Source: Candidatus Rifleibacteriota bacterium
GTDB lineage: Bacteria; Muiribacteriota; Ozemobacteria; Ozemobacterales; Ozemobacteraceae
DNA: 64,000 nt
Direction of reading: 5' to 3'
NCBI GenBank assembly: GCA_024710355.1
Contig: JANJUX010000018.1
Coordinates: 43,784 to 107,783, forward strand
This document shows, in pieces, positions 26,448 to 33,871 of this stretch (position 1 is its first letter; every line of letters begins with the position of its first letter). The notes below the pieces were generated by a model. That model did no database searches, had not been told where the DNA came from, and worked only from the letters and a program-made list of their open reading frames with translations. The position numbers and the translations under genes were made by a program.

Positions 26448-27275
26448 ATGACCGAATCCGAACAGGCGCTTTTAACTCCACGGCAACGCTGGCTTCACAA
26501 CATAATTTACGAGGCCGACACCTTTGCCGGTAAATGCTTCGATGTTTGTCTTATTTTCATGATTCTTTTGAGCACAACTGCCGTCATGCTTGATTCAATC
26601 AGAAGTGTCCGCGAGACATGGGGTGGGGTGCTGAACGGCGTCGACTGGTTCATCACCATTGTTTTTACACTCGAATACTGCCTGCGTATTTATGCCGTCA
26701 ACCGGCCAAAGAACTACATGACCAGCTTTTATGGGCTCATAGATCTTGTGTCGGTGCTGCCAAGCTATCTTAGTCTGATTGTTCCCGGTGCTCATTATTT
26801 TTCGATCATCAGAATCTTTCGCGTTTTGCGTATCTTTCGTATTCTCAAGCTGGCTCAGTATCTTTCTGCCGCTGATGAGCTGGCTTCTGCTCTTATCGCG
26901 AGCCGGCAGCGCATAACTGTGTTTATTCTGGGGGTTTTGACCCTTGTTGTATTTATTGGCTCTGCAATGTACGTTATCGAGGGCGAAGAAAACGGTTTTA
27001 CCAGCATTCCGGTCAGCATCTACTGGGCTGTTGTGACTCTGACCACGGTTGGCTACGGTGATATCTCGCCAAAAACTCCTCTGGGCCAGGCTTTTTCGGT
27101 GCTGATAATGATTCTGGGCTATGGCATCATTGCAATTCCGACCGGCATCGTCACCGCCGAACTGGCAGCGGGGAAAAGGGCCGAACCGACCTCACAGGCC
27201 TGCCCGGTCTGCTGCGCTGAAGGGCATGATCATGATGCCATATATTGCAAATACTGCGCCAGCAAACTCAATTAA
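26448..27275 (+). CDS. Voltage-gated potassium channel with C-terminal zinc ribbon
   Basis: This 275-residue six-helix channel subunit should form a tetramer in the inner membrane. S4 is seen at about 122-136 (RIFRVLRIFRILKL), with Arg every third position. The pore helix and selectivity filter read LTTVGYGD at 198-205, and S6 follows. After S6 the protein ends in a zinc ribbon with Cys252, Cys255, Cys267 and Cys270 in place of a RCK or cyclic-nucleotide domain. The ion selectivity is firm from the filter. The zinc ribbon could sense metal or redox state or help assembly. Confidence 0.93.
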   Translation: MTESEQALLTPRQRWLHNIIYEADTFAGKCFDVCLIFMILLSTTAVMLDSIRSVRETWGGVLNGVDWFITIVFTLEYCLRIYAVNRPKNYMTSFYGLIDLVSVLPSYLSLIVPGAHYFSIIRIFRVLRIFRILKLAQYLSAADELASALIASRQRITVFILGVLTLVVFIGSAMYVIEGEENGFTSIPVSIYWAVVTLTTVGYGDISPKTPLGQAFSVLIMILGYGIIAIPTGIVTAELAAGKRAEPTSQACPVCCAEGHDHDAIYCKYCASKLN

Positions 27276-27354
27276 AGCTCTGCCGTATTTTTTTGTTTTA
27301 ACTTGCCCTGAGGTTGTGCTAATAATAGTGCAGCTCAACCTCAGGGGAATCCCG

Positions 27355-28530
27355 ATGAAAAAACTGTATTACCGCTATTTGTCAGTTTTTCTTTTACTGC
27401 TGGGTTCAGCCTGGCCTGTCATGGCAGATAAGCTCTGCCCGGTCTGCAGACAGAATTTTGAAGACAAAGTCAATTTCTGCCCGGTTGACGGGGCCAAGCT
27501 CGAAACAGCCTCAGGCAGCGAACCTGTAACTCTTGAATTAAATACCGGCCCGGCTGATGCAAGCATCAGGGTGAACGGCAGGGCTTCTGACGCCAAAGTT
27601 CTTAAAATTGATGCGAATACCGAATACAAGATCGAAATCGCTTCTGAAGGCTTTAAGCCCACAGTTGTCGGCTTTAAAAAAAACGGTGGCAAAATAATTC
27701 TCTCACTGAACCTTTGCTCACTGAGCCCGGAAGAACTGAGAGCCGCCAAGATGGCGAATCTTGCCGGCAGCCGGGATCACGACATGGCCGAGGTAAAGGC
27801 CGGGGTTTATACTCTGGGCAGTGAGCGTGGTAACCATGACGAAAAGCCTCTGCGCAAGGTTGAAACCGCCGGTTTCTGGATCGATCGCCATGAAGTTACC
27901 TGCGCTCAGTATCAGCGCTTTCTCGAAGACGTCCGCAAGCACGGCCACAAGTGGTGCCATCCGTCTGAAGCTCCTCACAAAGACCATACCCCTTACCACA
28001 CTTACGCCTGGGCACTCAAGTTCAGCTGGGTCGGCGGCCAACCACCGCGTGGTATGGGCGATTTTCCGGTTGTTCTCGTTGACTGGTATGACGCCTGGGC
28101 CTATGCCAACTGGGCCGGCAAGCGTCTGCCGACCGAAAACGAGTGGGAAATTGCGGCGCGCAGCTCAGATGGGCGCGAATACCCCTGGGGCAACACCTTT
28201 TCCGATGACCGCTGCAATGTCGGCGATCAGCCGGTAGAAGTCGGCACCTTTGCAACCGGAGCATCGCCATGGGGTGTCCATGACCTGGCCGGCAATGTTG
28301 CCGAATGGACCGAAACTGCTTATGAACCCAGAGCTGTCGATGCCCAGGCATTCTCCGGCAAGTTCGGGCAACCGGTAATCAGGGGCGGCTCGTGGGATGA
28401 CAACTCAAAAACCTGTCGCTCGGCAGCACGCGACGTCAGAAGGTCGCCGGTTTACCGCAGCACTACGGTAGGTTTTCGCTGCGTCGCCGATCACGACCCC
28501 TCACATATTCAACAGGGAAAAATTAAATAA
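27355..28530 (+). CDS. Secreted SUMF1/formylglycine-generating-enzyme-like protein
   Basis: About 391 residues from the ATG at 27355, which has AGGGG upstream. A longer frame would overlap the channel gene. A signal peptide covers 1-24, followed by a ribbon-like segment (LCPVCRQNF, then FCPVDG), then a PEGA-like beta domain at about 55-120. The C-terminal 250 residues are a FGE/SUMF1 domain: VTCAQYQRFLE, LPTENEWEIAARSSDGREYP, GNVAEWT and VIRGGSWDDN. Many bacterial members are not sulfatase activators but binding or other enzymatic variants. No sulfatase gene is nearby, so the substrate is unknown. Confidence 0.88.
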   Translation: MKKLYYRYLSVFLLLLGSAWPVMADKLCPVCRQNFEDKVNFCPVDGAKLETASGSEPVTLELNTGPADASIRVNGRASDAKVLKIDANTEYKIEIASEGFKPTVVGFKKNGGKIILSLNLCSLSPEELRAAKMANLAGSRDHDMAEVKAGVYTLGSERGNHDEKPLRKVETAGFWIDRHEVTCAQYQRFLEDVRKHGHKWCHPSEAPHKDHTPYHTYAWALKFSWVGGQPPRGMGDFPVVLVDWYDAWAYANWAGKRLPTENEWEIAARSSDGREYPWGNTFSDDRCNVGDQPVEVGTFATGASPWGVHDLAGNVAEWTETAYEPRAVDAQAFSGKFGQPVIRGGSWDDNSKTCRSAARDVRRSPVYRSTTVGFRCVADHDPSHIQQGKIK

Positions 28531-28588
28531 CCTAAAAGAAAGCCCCCGGCGGTTATTGCAACCGCCGGGGGCTTTCTTTTAGGTTATT
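28526..28588. terminator. Bidirectional terminator with a 29-bp perfect stem
   Basis: A perfect 29-bp inverted repeat with a 5-base loop (ATTGC) lies between the convergent SUMF1 and ackA genes. The stem has a GC-rich core and A/T flanks that give T runs on both strands. The TAA stops of both genes lie within the stem ends (28528-28530 and 28584-28586). Confidence 0.93.
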
Positions 28589-29789
28589 TTTTGATGCAGT
28601 CCATGGTGTCCTGGGCGATTACGAGTTCTTCATTGGTCGGGATAACGAGAACTTTTACCTTCGAGTCGGGCGTGGTGATGTCGCCTTCAGCGCCTCTCCA
28701 GGTAACTTCGTTCTTTTCGAGATCGAGCTTGACTCCAAGCCAGTCCATTTCACGATGTACGATGCTTCTGACGATCGGGCTGTTTTCGCCGACGCCGGCG
28801 GTCCAGACGATGGCGTCGACGCCGTTGAGAACGGCAATATAGGAACCGATGTATTTTTTGATACGGTGTGAATATACATCGAGTGCCAGATTTGCCCGTT
28901 CGCTTTTCTTCGGCCAGTCTTCTTCAAGATCGCGCAGGTCGCTCGAAATCTGGCTGATGCCAAGCACGCCCGAATGTTTGTTGAGCAGGTTGTCCATTTC
29001 AGAAATGGTGAGTTCGTATTCTTTCATGATGTGAAGAATCAGCGCCGGGTCCATGTCACCGCAGCGGGTGCCCATTACCAGGCCTTCGAGCGGAGTGTGC
29101 CCCATCGAGGTATCTACTGATTTGCCTTTATTGATCGCACACACAGAGCCACCGTTGCCGAGGTGAACGGTGATCAGTTTCAGTTCGCTGAGCGGCTTAC
29201 CAAGCAATTTGGCGGCGCGGGATGCCACGTAGCGATGGCTGGTTCCATGGAAGCCGTAGCGTCTGATGCGGTGTTTTTCGTAAAACATATATGGCAGAGC
29301 ATAGATGTAGGCTTCAGCCGGCATGGTCTGATGAAAGGCGGTGTCGAAAACGGCAACCTGCTTAACTTTCGGCAGAATTTCTTCTACGGCTTCGACGCCT
29401 TTGAGGTTGGGCGGGTTGTGCAGGGGAGCAAAAACGATGCAGTCTCTGATGGCGTTTTTTACTTCTTCGGTGATCAGCACGCTTGAAGAAAATTTGTCGC
29501 CACCGTGAACAATGCGGTGTCCGACAGCGCCGAGTTCTTCGAGGCTTTTCAGAACAGCCTCTTCGCCGGTGGTCAGAAGTTCGAATATCTTCTGAATGCC
29601 GATTTTATGGTCAAGAATGTCTGATTCATAGACCTTCTTCTTGCCGTCATCGCCTTTGCGATAGTCGATGGTGGAGCCGGCCATGCCGACGCGCTGTACC
29701 AGGCCCTTGGCCATAACGGTAGTGGTGGTCATGTCGAAAAGCTGATATTTGATTGATGATGAGCCGCAGTTTAATACGAGTACTTTCAT
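28584..29789 (-). CDS. ackA: Acetate kinase
   Basis: This 401-residue enzyme interconverts acetyl phosphate and acetate with ADP/ATP. It opens with VLVLNCGSSSIKYQLFD and has VGHRIVHGGDKFSSS, APLHNPPNLKG, VAVFDTAFHQTMP, YGFHGTSH and HLGNGGSVCAI, all ASKHA signature segments of AckA. It is full-length. It follows the hydroxyacyl-CoA dehydrogenase-like gene by 15 bases and shares its promoter. No pta gene is adjacent. The pair suggests control of acyl-CoA and acetyl-phosphate flux during fermentation. Confidence 0.97.
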   Translation of the reverse strand: MKVLVLNCGSSSIKYQLFDMTTTTVMAKGLVQRVGMAGSTIDYRKGDDGKKKVYESDILDHKIGIQKIFELLTTGEEAVLKSLEELGAVGHRIVHGGDKFSSSVLITEEVKNAIRDCIVFAPLHNPPNLKGVEAVEEILPKVKQVAVFDTAFHQTMPAEAYIYALPYMFYEKHRIRRYGFHGTSHRYVASRAAKLLGKPLSELKLITVHLGNGGSVCAINKGKSVDTSMGHTPLEGLVMGTRCGDMDPALILHIMKEYELTISEMDNLLNKHSGVLGISQISSDLRDLEEDWPKKSERANLALDVYSHRIKKYIGSYIAVLNGVDAIVWTAGVGENSPIVRSIVHREMDWLGVKLDLEKNEVTWRGAEGDITTPDSKVKVLVIPTNEELVIAQDTMDCIKK

Positions 29790-29804
29790 TCTGTTTTCTC
29801 CCTG

Positions 29805-30722
29805 TTACTGATGGTTGGCCTGTGAAAGCTGTTCCGCTTTCAGACCGCTGTCTGAGAGGCGCAGACCATCGTTGCCGTAGCGATAGAAGCCTTTGCCGGT
29901 TTTGATGCCCTTGTAGCCGGCGCGCACCAGTTTTTTCAGGAGTTTTGCCGGAAGATAGCTCTGATCAAAGGTTTCTTTGTAGAGATTTTCGAGGTAGAAG
30001 ACGACAGTGTCGATGCCGATTTTGTCAGCCAGAGTCAGGGGGCCGGCATTGAGGCCAAAACCGAGCTTCATGGCGGTGTCAATCTGTTCGCAGGAAGCGA
30101 TACCTTCTTCAAGCACTTTAACGGCCTGGTTGATCATCGGCAGAATGATGCGGGTGGTAATGAAACCCGGGCAGTCATAAACGCTGACCACGGTTTTGTT
30201 GATCATTTTGGCAAAACGAACGGCGGCTTCGAAGGTTTCTTCGCTGGTTTTCAGACCGCGTGAAATTTCGACGAGCGGCACTTTGGGAATCGGGCTCTGG
30301 AAGTGCATGGCAATGGTGCGTTCTGGATATTTGCATTCAGAGGCGATTTCGGTGATCGAAATGGTCGCTGAGTTCGAAGCGATAATCGTTGAGGGCTTGC
30401 ATGTGGCGTCGAGTTCTTTGAACAGCTGGCGCTTGACGTCGAGAGTTTCTTTAAGAGTCTCGATAACCATCCAGCCTTTGGCCGCTTCGCGGATGTCGGT
30501 TGAGCCCTTGATGCGGCTCATGATCGCGCGTTTTTCACCAGAGGTGAGGCCCCAGCGGGCAATTTCTGCGTCGAGAGACGCTTCGACCTTCTGCAGGCCC
30601 TTTTTAAGCTTCTCTTCGGAATGGTCAACGAGAATAACTTCGCACCCGGCGGTAGCTACTGCCTGGACCAGTTCCTGGCCCATAGTGGCTGCGCCATAAA
30701 TCACGACTGTCTTCTGGCTCAT
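29805..30722 (-). CDS. hbd: 3-hydroxyacyl-CoA dehydrogenase-like protein with changed catalytic residues
   Basis: This 305-residue protein resembles clostridial 3-hydroxybutyryl-CoA dehydrogenase end to end. The NAD loop reads YGAATMGQ (usual GAGTMG). The catalytic His and Glu are kept (AMHFQSP and LVEI). By alignment from memory with clostridial Hbd, the Ser of NTSSL is Ala (NSATI), and the Asn of PGFVVNR is Thr (PGFITTR). These residues help position substrate in the family, so it may act on another hydroxyacid or be slow. The C-terminal domain (LLKKLVRAGYKGIKTGKGF) is normal. It is co-transcribed with ackA. Confidence 0.8.
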   Translation of the reverse strand: MSQKTVVIYGAATMGQELVQAVATAGCEVILVDHSEEKLKKGLQKVEASLDAEIARWGLTSGEKRAIMSRIKGSTDIREAAKGWMVIETLKETLDVKRQLFKELDATCKPSTIIASNSATISITEIASECKYPERTIAMHFQSPIPKVPLVEISRGLKTSEETFEAAVRFAKMINKTVVSVYDCPGFITTRIILPMINQAVKVLEEGIASCEQIDTAMKLGFGLNAGPLTLADKIGIDTVVFYLENLYKETFDQSYLPAKLLKKLVRAGYKGIKTGKGFYRYGNDGLRLSDSGLKAEQLSQANHQ

Positions 30723-30781
30723 CTAAATTGTCTCCATGAAAAAATATGACTTTCAAGACCCATGTGCTGTTAAAACAAGCC

Positions 30782-30810
30782 AGACTACCAGTCTGCAGCG
30801 GCCCTGTCAA
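30782..30810 (-). promoter_or_regulatory. Promoter of hbd-ackA with overlapping palindrome
   Basis: On the minus strand a perfect TTGACA (30805-30810) is followed after 17 bases by TAGTCT (30782-30787). The -10 region is covered by a 6-3-6 perfect inverted repeat, CAGACTGGTAGTCTG (30781-30795), a likely operator. Transcription would start about 50 bases before the hbd ATG. Confidence 0.55.
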
Positions 30811-30840
30811 GTTTTGTGTGAGTATGTGAAAAACGAAAAA

Positions 30841-30863
30841 GCCCCGAACCAGAGGCTCGGGGC
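30841..30863 (-). terminator. Terminator of the arginine deiminase gene
   Basis: A 7-bp GC-rich stem (GCCCCGA / TCGGGGC) with a 9-base loop is followed on the minus strand by TTTTTCGTTTTT. It lies 20 bases after the deiminase stop and separates that transcript from hbd-ackA. Confidence 0.82.
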
Positions 30864-30882
30864 TTTCGGTGCGCGAGGAAGA

Positions 30883-32223
30883 TCAGTCGTTATGGATCTG
30901 GCGAAAGCGGTTTTTAACGCTCTGCACAGCCTTGATTCTGGCCTTGGTGACGATAGTGCGGTTCGGATCTCTGAGGGTATTGGTACCGCAGTGAATTTCA
31001 CCCATCGAGGTGTGATAGGGTGTGTCGTCGACAAAATGCACTTTGTTGCCCTGGGCTTTCAGCCTTGCTTCAATTGCTTTGTCGAAGCCGGGAATATGGG
31101 TAGCTGGAACGATGAGGTGATCTCTGACGACCAGAAGGTTTACGACGCCGGGCAGAAAAGCGTGGCAACCGCGGGGGTTGGTTGTACCCGAGCCTTCGAA
31201 CAGTGACGGCCAGGCAACTTCTTCAAAGTTGCGTTCTTCGCCGGTGGTTCTGCTGATGTATTCTTTGAGTTTGCCGACGTTTTCTTCAATGATGTCGTTG
31301 ATGGCATAGTTGAGGGCGATAAAGTCGCCTTCGGCAGTGCCGCGGCCGGCGTTCGGATCTTTCATCTGAGCGTTGAGAACGGCTTTGACCTTGAGCAGAA
31401 AGTTGCGGTCATAGCTGCTGATCTTGGCCAGCTCAGAATCGGGGGCATTCTTGATCAGGTCGAGAGCGTAAGCGGTATCGGCTCTGACGATTGAATAACC
31501 ACCCGGCGCCCAGGCAGTAGGAATGAAGCCGAGATACTCATCGATGTGGCCAACCTGTAGCCATTTGGTTGCTCCGATAAACATGCGGTCTTTGTAGCCG
31601 TTGGCTTCGAAAAACTTGCGGCAGGGCTCGGTGATGGTGTCGCCAACCACAAGAATATCATCAAAAGGGGTAACTTCGAGGTTTCCGCCGTAATCACCGT
31701 GATCCTGTGCGTTCGATGGGTTTTTGTAATAAACCATATCCCACATCTGGGCGAGAACACCGGGCAGACGGCCAAGGCCACGGCCACGGTTCGAATCGAA
31801 AACAGCCGGAACCAGTTTGCCATTTTTCAGAACGGCAGAACAGAGTTCCATGCAGTCCTGCATCCAGATGTCGCTTGAGTTGAATTTGGGGTTTACTTCG
31901 ACGTATTTTTTTGCATCTTCGGGCGAAATGCCACTCCCCGAAATCGGGTCGCCACCACCAGATACGATATGAAGCTTAATTAAATCGTCACCACTGAGCT
32001 GTTCGGTGACATTGATTTTCTTGATTACATCAAAAAGATCTTTTACGAATTTCTGGTTGCCATAACCAGAAACGACAAGCACTTTGCTGGGAATATTGTT
32101 ATTGTTGTTGAACTTGAGTCTGCTGATTTCGCTCATTGCCGGAGCGGCAGAAAGATCAAGTGTACAACTGCCCAGAAAAGCAGCGAGAGACATTGCACAA
32201 AGCGATTTTACCAGTTTCTTCAT
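30883..32223 (-). CDS. Lipoprotein protein-arginine deiminase (PAD-like)
   Basis: This 446-residue protein resembles the catalytic domain of animal peptidyl-arginine deiminases, which turn protein arginine into citrulline. Key motifs match: WMQDCMEL (Asp123), GNLEV at 180-184, GHIDEYLGF (His226, Asp228) and GEIHCGTNTLR (Cys412), equivalent to PAD4 Asp350, His471, Asp473 and Cys645. The first two animal PAD domains are missing. A signal peptide ends in the lipobox LGSC at residue 20, so it is probably a surface or periplasmic lipoprotein. It is monocistronic, with its own promoter, operator-like palindrome and terminator. Agmatine deiminase is less likely, since the PAD-specific MEL and GNLEV blocks are present. 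Confidence 0.88.
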   Translation of the reverse strand: MKKLVKSLCAMSLAAFLGSCTLDLSAAPAMSEISRLKFNNNNNIPSKVLVVSGYGNQKFVKDLFDVIKKINVTEQLSGDDLIKLHIVSGGGDPISGSGISPEDAKKYVEVNPKFNSSDIWMQDCMELCSAVLKNGKLVPAVFDSNRGRGLGRLPGVLAQMWDMVYYKNPSNAQDHGDYGGNLEVTPFDDILVVGDTITEPCRKFFEANGYKDRMFIGATKWLQVGHIDEYLGFIPTAWAPGGYSIVRADTAYALDLIKNAPDSELAKISSYDRNFLLKVKAVLNAQMKDPNAGRGTAEGDFIALNYAINDIIEENVGKLKEYISRTTGEERNFEEVAWPSLFEGSGTTNPRGCHAFLPGVVNLLVVRDHLIVPATHIPGFDKAIEARLKAQGNKVHFVDDTPYHTSMGEIHCGTNTLRDPNRTIVTKARIKAVQSVKNRFRQIHND

Positions 32224-32260
32224 ACTTCCTCCTCGGGTGCACGCGATGCAGTATTTTGCA

Positions 32261-32288
32261 ATTATATCACCTGAAATTTGAATTTCAA
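32261..32288 (-). promoter_or_regulatory. Promoter and palindromic operator of the arginine deiminase gene
   Basis: On the minus strand TTGAAA (32283-32288) and a perfect TATAAT (32261-32266) are 16 bases apart, 38 bases before the ATG. A perfect 7-2-7 palindrome, TGAAATTCAAATTTCA (32272-32287), fills the spacer and overlaps the -35 box. A repressor bound there would block RNA polymerase. Confidence 0.75.
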
Positions 32289-32308
32289 AGGGGGGTACAA
32301 AATTCTTT

Positions 32309-33871
32309 TCAGGGAGCCTGCCAGATGATGGCTTCTTCTTTTTGCAGAATCGTCAGGGCCTGATGTAGAAGTTGTCTGGCCCGTTCTCTTGATATGTCGA
32401 GTTTTCTGCCAATATCTGCGAGAGACAGTTCTTCGTCATTAAAACCATAAAAGCTTTCGACAACGAAACGAAGACGTTCCGGCAGCCTGGCAAGTGCCTC
32501 TTTCACCGTTTCATTTTTTATTTTTTCCAGAGCGGCTTCTTCTGGAGTCAGATTTTTTTTGTCTTCCAGGTAATATTCCATGCCCTCGGCATTGTCTGAA
32601 TCGCTGTCAGTGCTCGCATGGATCGAAACCGGAGTCTGGGTTATGCTGAGAACATTGAGAATTTTTTCCTTCTCCATGCCCAGAGTCTGAGAGAGCTCAC
32701 TGATAGAAGGCGATCTGAAAAACTGGCTTTCAAACTCCTGGATATGTCGCCGTATTTTGTGCGCCACAGTCAGCAGGTGATGAGGAATTTTGACGGTTGT
32801 ACCCTGGCTGGCCACCGCTTTCTGCATATAGTATCTGATCCAGTATGCGGCGTAAGTTGAGAAACGGTACCCCAGTGTGTAGTCGAATTTTGCGATTGCC
32901 TTTATCAGGCCGATGTTTCCTTCCTGTATCAGATCCATTATCGGAATACTGCCGCTTGAGAATTTTTTGGCAACTCTGGTCACGAGCTTGAGGTTGGCCA
33001 TAAGAAAAAGTTCAGATGCCTCGCGGTCACCCGCGATTTTTTGCGCCAGCTTGAACTCTTCTTCGCGCGACAGAGGCTTTCTGGAGAGTTCTGCCAGATA
33101 CATTTCGACCAGGCTGTTGCGTTTTACCCTGTCTGCGGCAGCGAGGTTCAGTTTCTTTTTTTCAATGATATCTGCAAACAGGCTTTCATCAAGCAGACCC
33201 ATATCCCAACCACGTTTATAAAAACATTCTTCACAGGTGCGGTCGGTACAGGTCATTTTTTTCTTTTCTTCCGGGCTGCGACGCTTGAAAAACTGAAAGC
33301 ACTGGATAATCTGTTGAGCTCTGACAACACAATTCGGGTTTGGGCAGTCGATCAGTTCATGACAAAAACGCATTCCCGGCTGACCAACCCGCTCTGGCGG
33401 AACAGCAAAAACCATCTCATCGCCCGGTTCGGCCTTCTTCGCTTCTGCTTCCGCCTCTGGCAGAAAATCCGGGCTGGTATCATGGGCTATGTCCGCTGAT
33501 TCAAGGCTTTTCTCTGGTTCTGCCTTTGTCTCGTCAGGCCTCTGCAGGTTTTCCTGTTTTGGTTCCTCTTCCCCTTTTCTCTCTTCCTTCTCTTTTTTTT
33601 CTGATCCCGATTCAGGACTTTCTTCTTCTTTAAATTCAGGCAGCAGGCTCTCCGGGGTTGGGTCCGGTATTTCCGGGAACATGGATTCGTCTATCAGACC
33701 GATTTCCCATCCCAGGCGGTAATTGCATCGGTCACAGGGCGCAAACGGGCAGTCTTCCTGCGTTACCTCTCTTTTGTTGGCTGCCTCAAGATACTGCCAG
33801 CAGCGCATAATCTGGCGGCGCTGCACCGGGCAGTCATATTTTGTGCATCTGTGGGCTTCAAAGCAGTACAT
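32309..33871 (-). CDS. Sigma-70-family factor with two N-terminal seven-cysteine modules
   Basis: This 520-residue protein has a C-terminal half that is a complete sigma-70 factor: region 1.2 (NSLVEMYLAELSRKPLS), region 2 (LIQEGNIGLIKAIAKFDYT, FSTYAAYWIRYYMQKAV), region 3, and region 4 with an HTH (SLADIGRKLDISRERARQLL). Before it lie two copies of a cysteine module. Copy 1 has Cys 3, 9, 14, 24, 41, 46, 49; copy 2 has Cys 170, 176, 181, 191, 208, 213, 216. The spacing is identical, and each ends in GWxxGLxDESxF. A charged Glu/Lys/Pro linker of about 100 residues separates the copies. The modules probably bind zinc or an iron-sulfur cluster and could sense redox state or metal. It is an alternative sigma factor; its regulon is unknown. 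It overlaps the transporter gene upstream by one base. Confidence 0.92.
   Translation of the reverse strand: MYCFEAHRCTKYDCPVQRRQIMRCWQYLEAANKREVTQEDCPFAPCDRCNYRLGWEIGLIDESMFPEIPDPTPESLLPEFKEEESPESGSEKKEKEERKGEEEPKQENLQRPDETKAEPEKSLESADIAHDTSPDFLPEAEAEAKKAEPGDEMVFAVPPERVGQPGMRFCHELIDCPNPNCVVRAQQIIQCFQFFKRRSPEEKKKMTCTDRTCEECFYKRGWDMGLLDESLFADIIEKKKLNLAAADRVKRNSLVEMYLAELSRKPLSREEEFKLAQKIAGDREASELFLMANLKLVTRVAKKFSSGSIPIMDLIQEGNIGLIKAIAKFDYTLGYRFSTYAAYWIRYYMQKAVASQGTTVKIPHHLLTVAHKIRRHIQEFESQFFRSPSISELSQTLGMEKEKILNVLSITQTPVSIHASTDSDSDNAEGMEYYLEDKKNLTPEEAALEKIKNETVKEALARLPERLRFVVESFYGFNDEELSLADIGRKLDISRERARQLLHQALTILQKEEAIIWQAP

Noticed and set aside
27121..27354. Upstream extension of the SUMF1 protein
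   Set aside because: It would overlap the channel gene and lacks an SD; the ATG at 27355 has an SD and a signal peptide.
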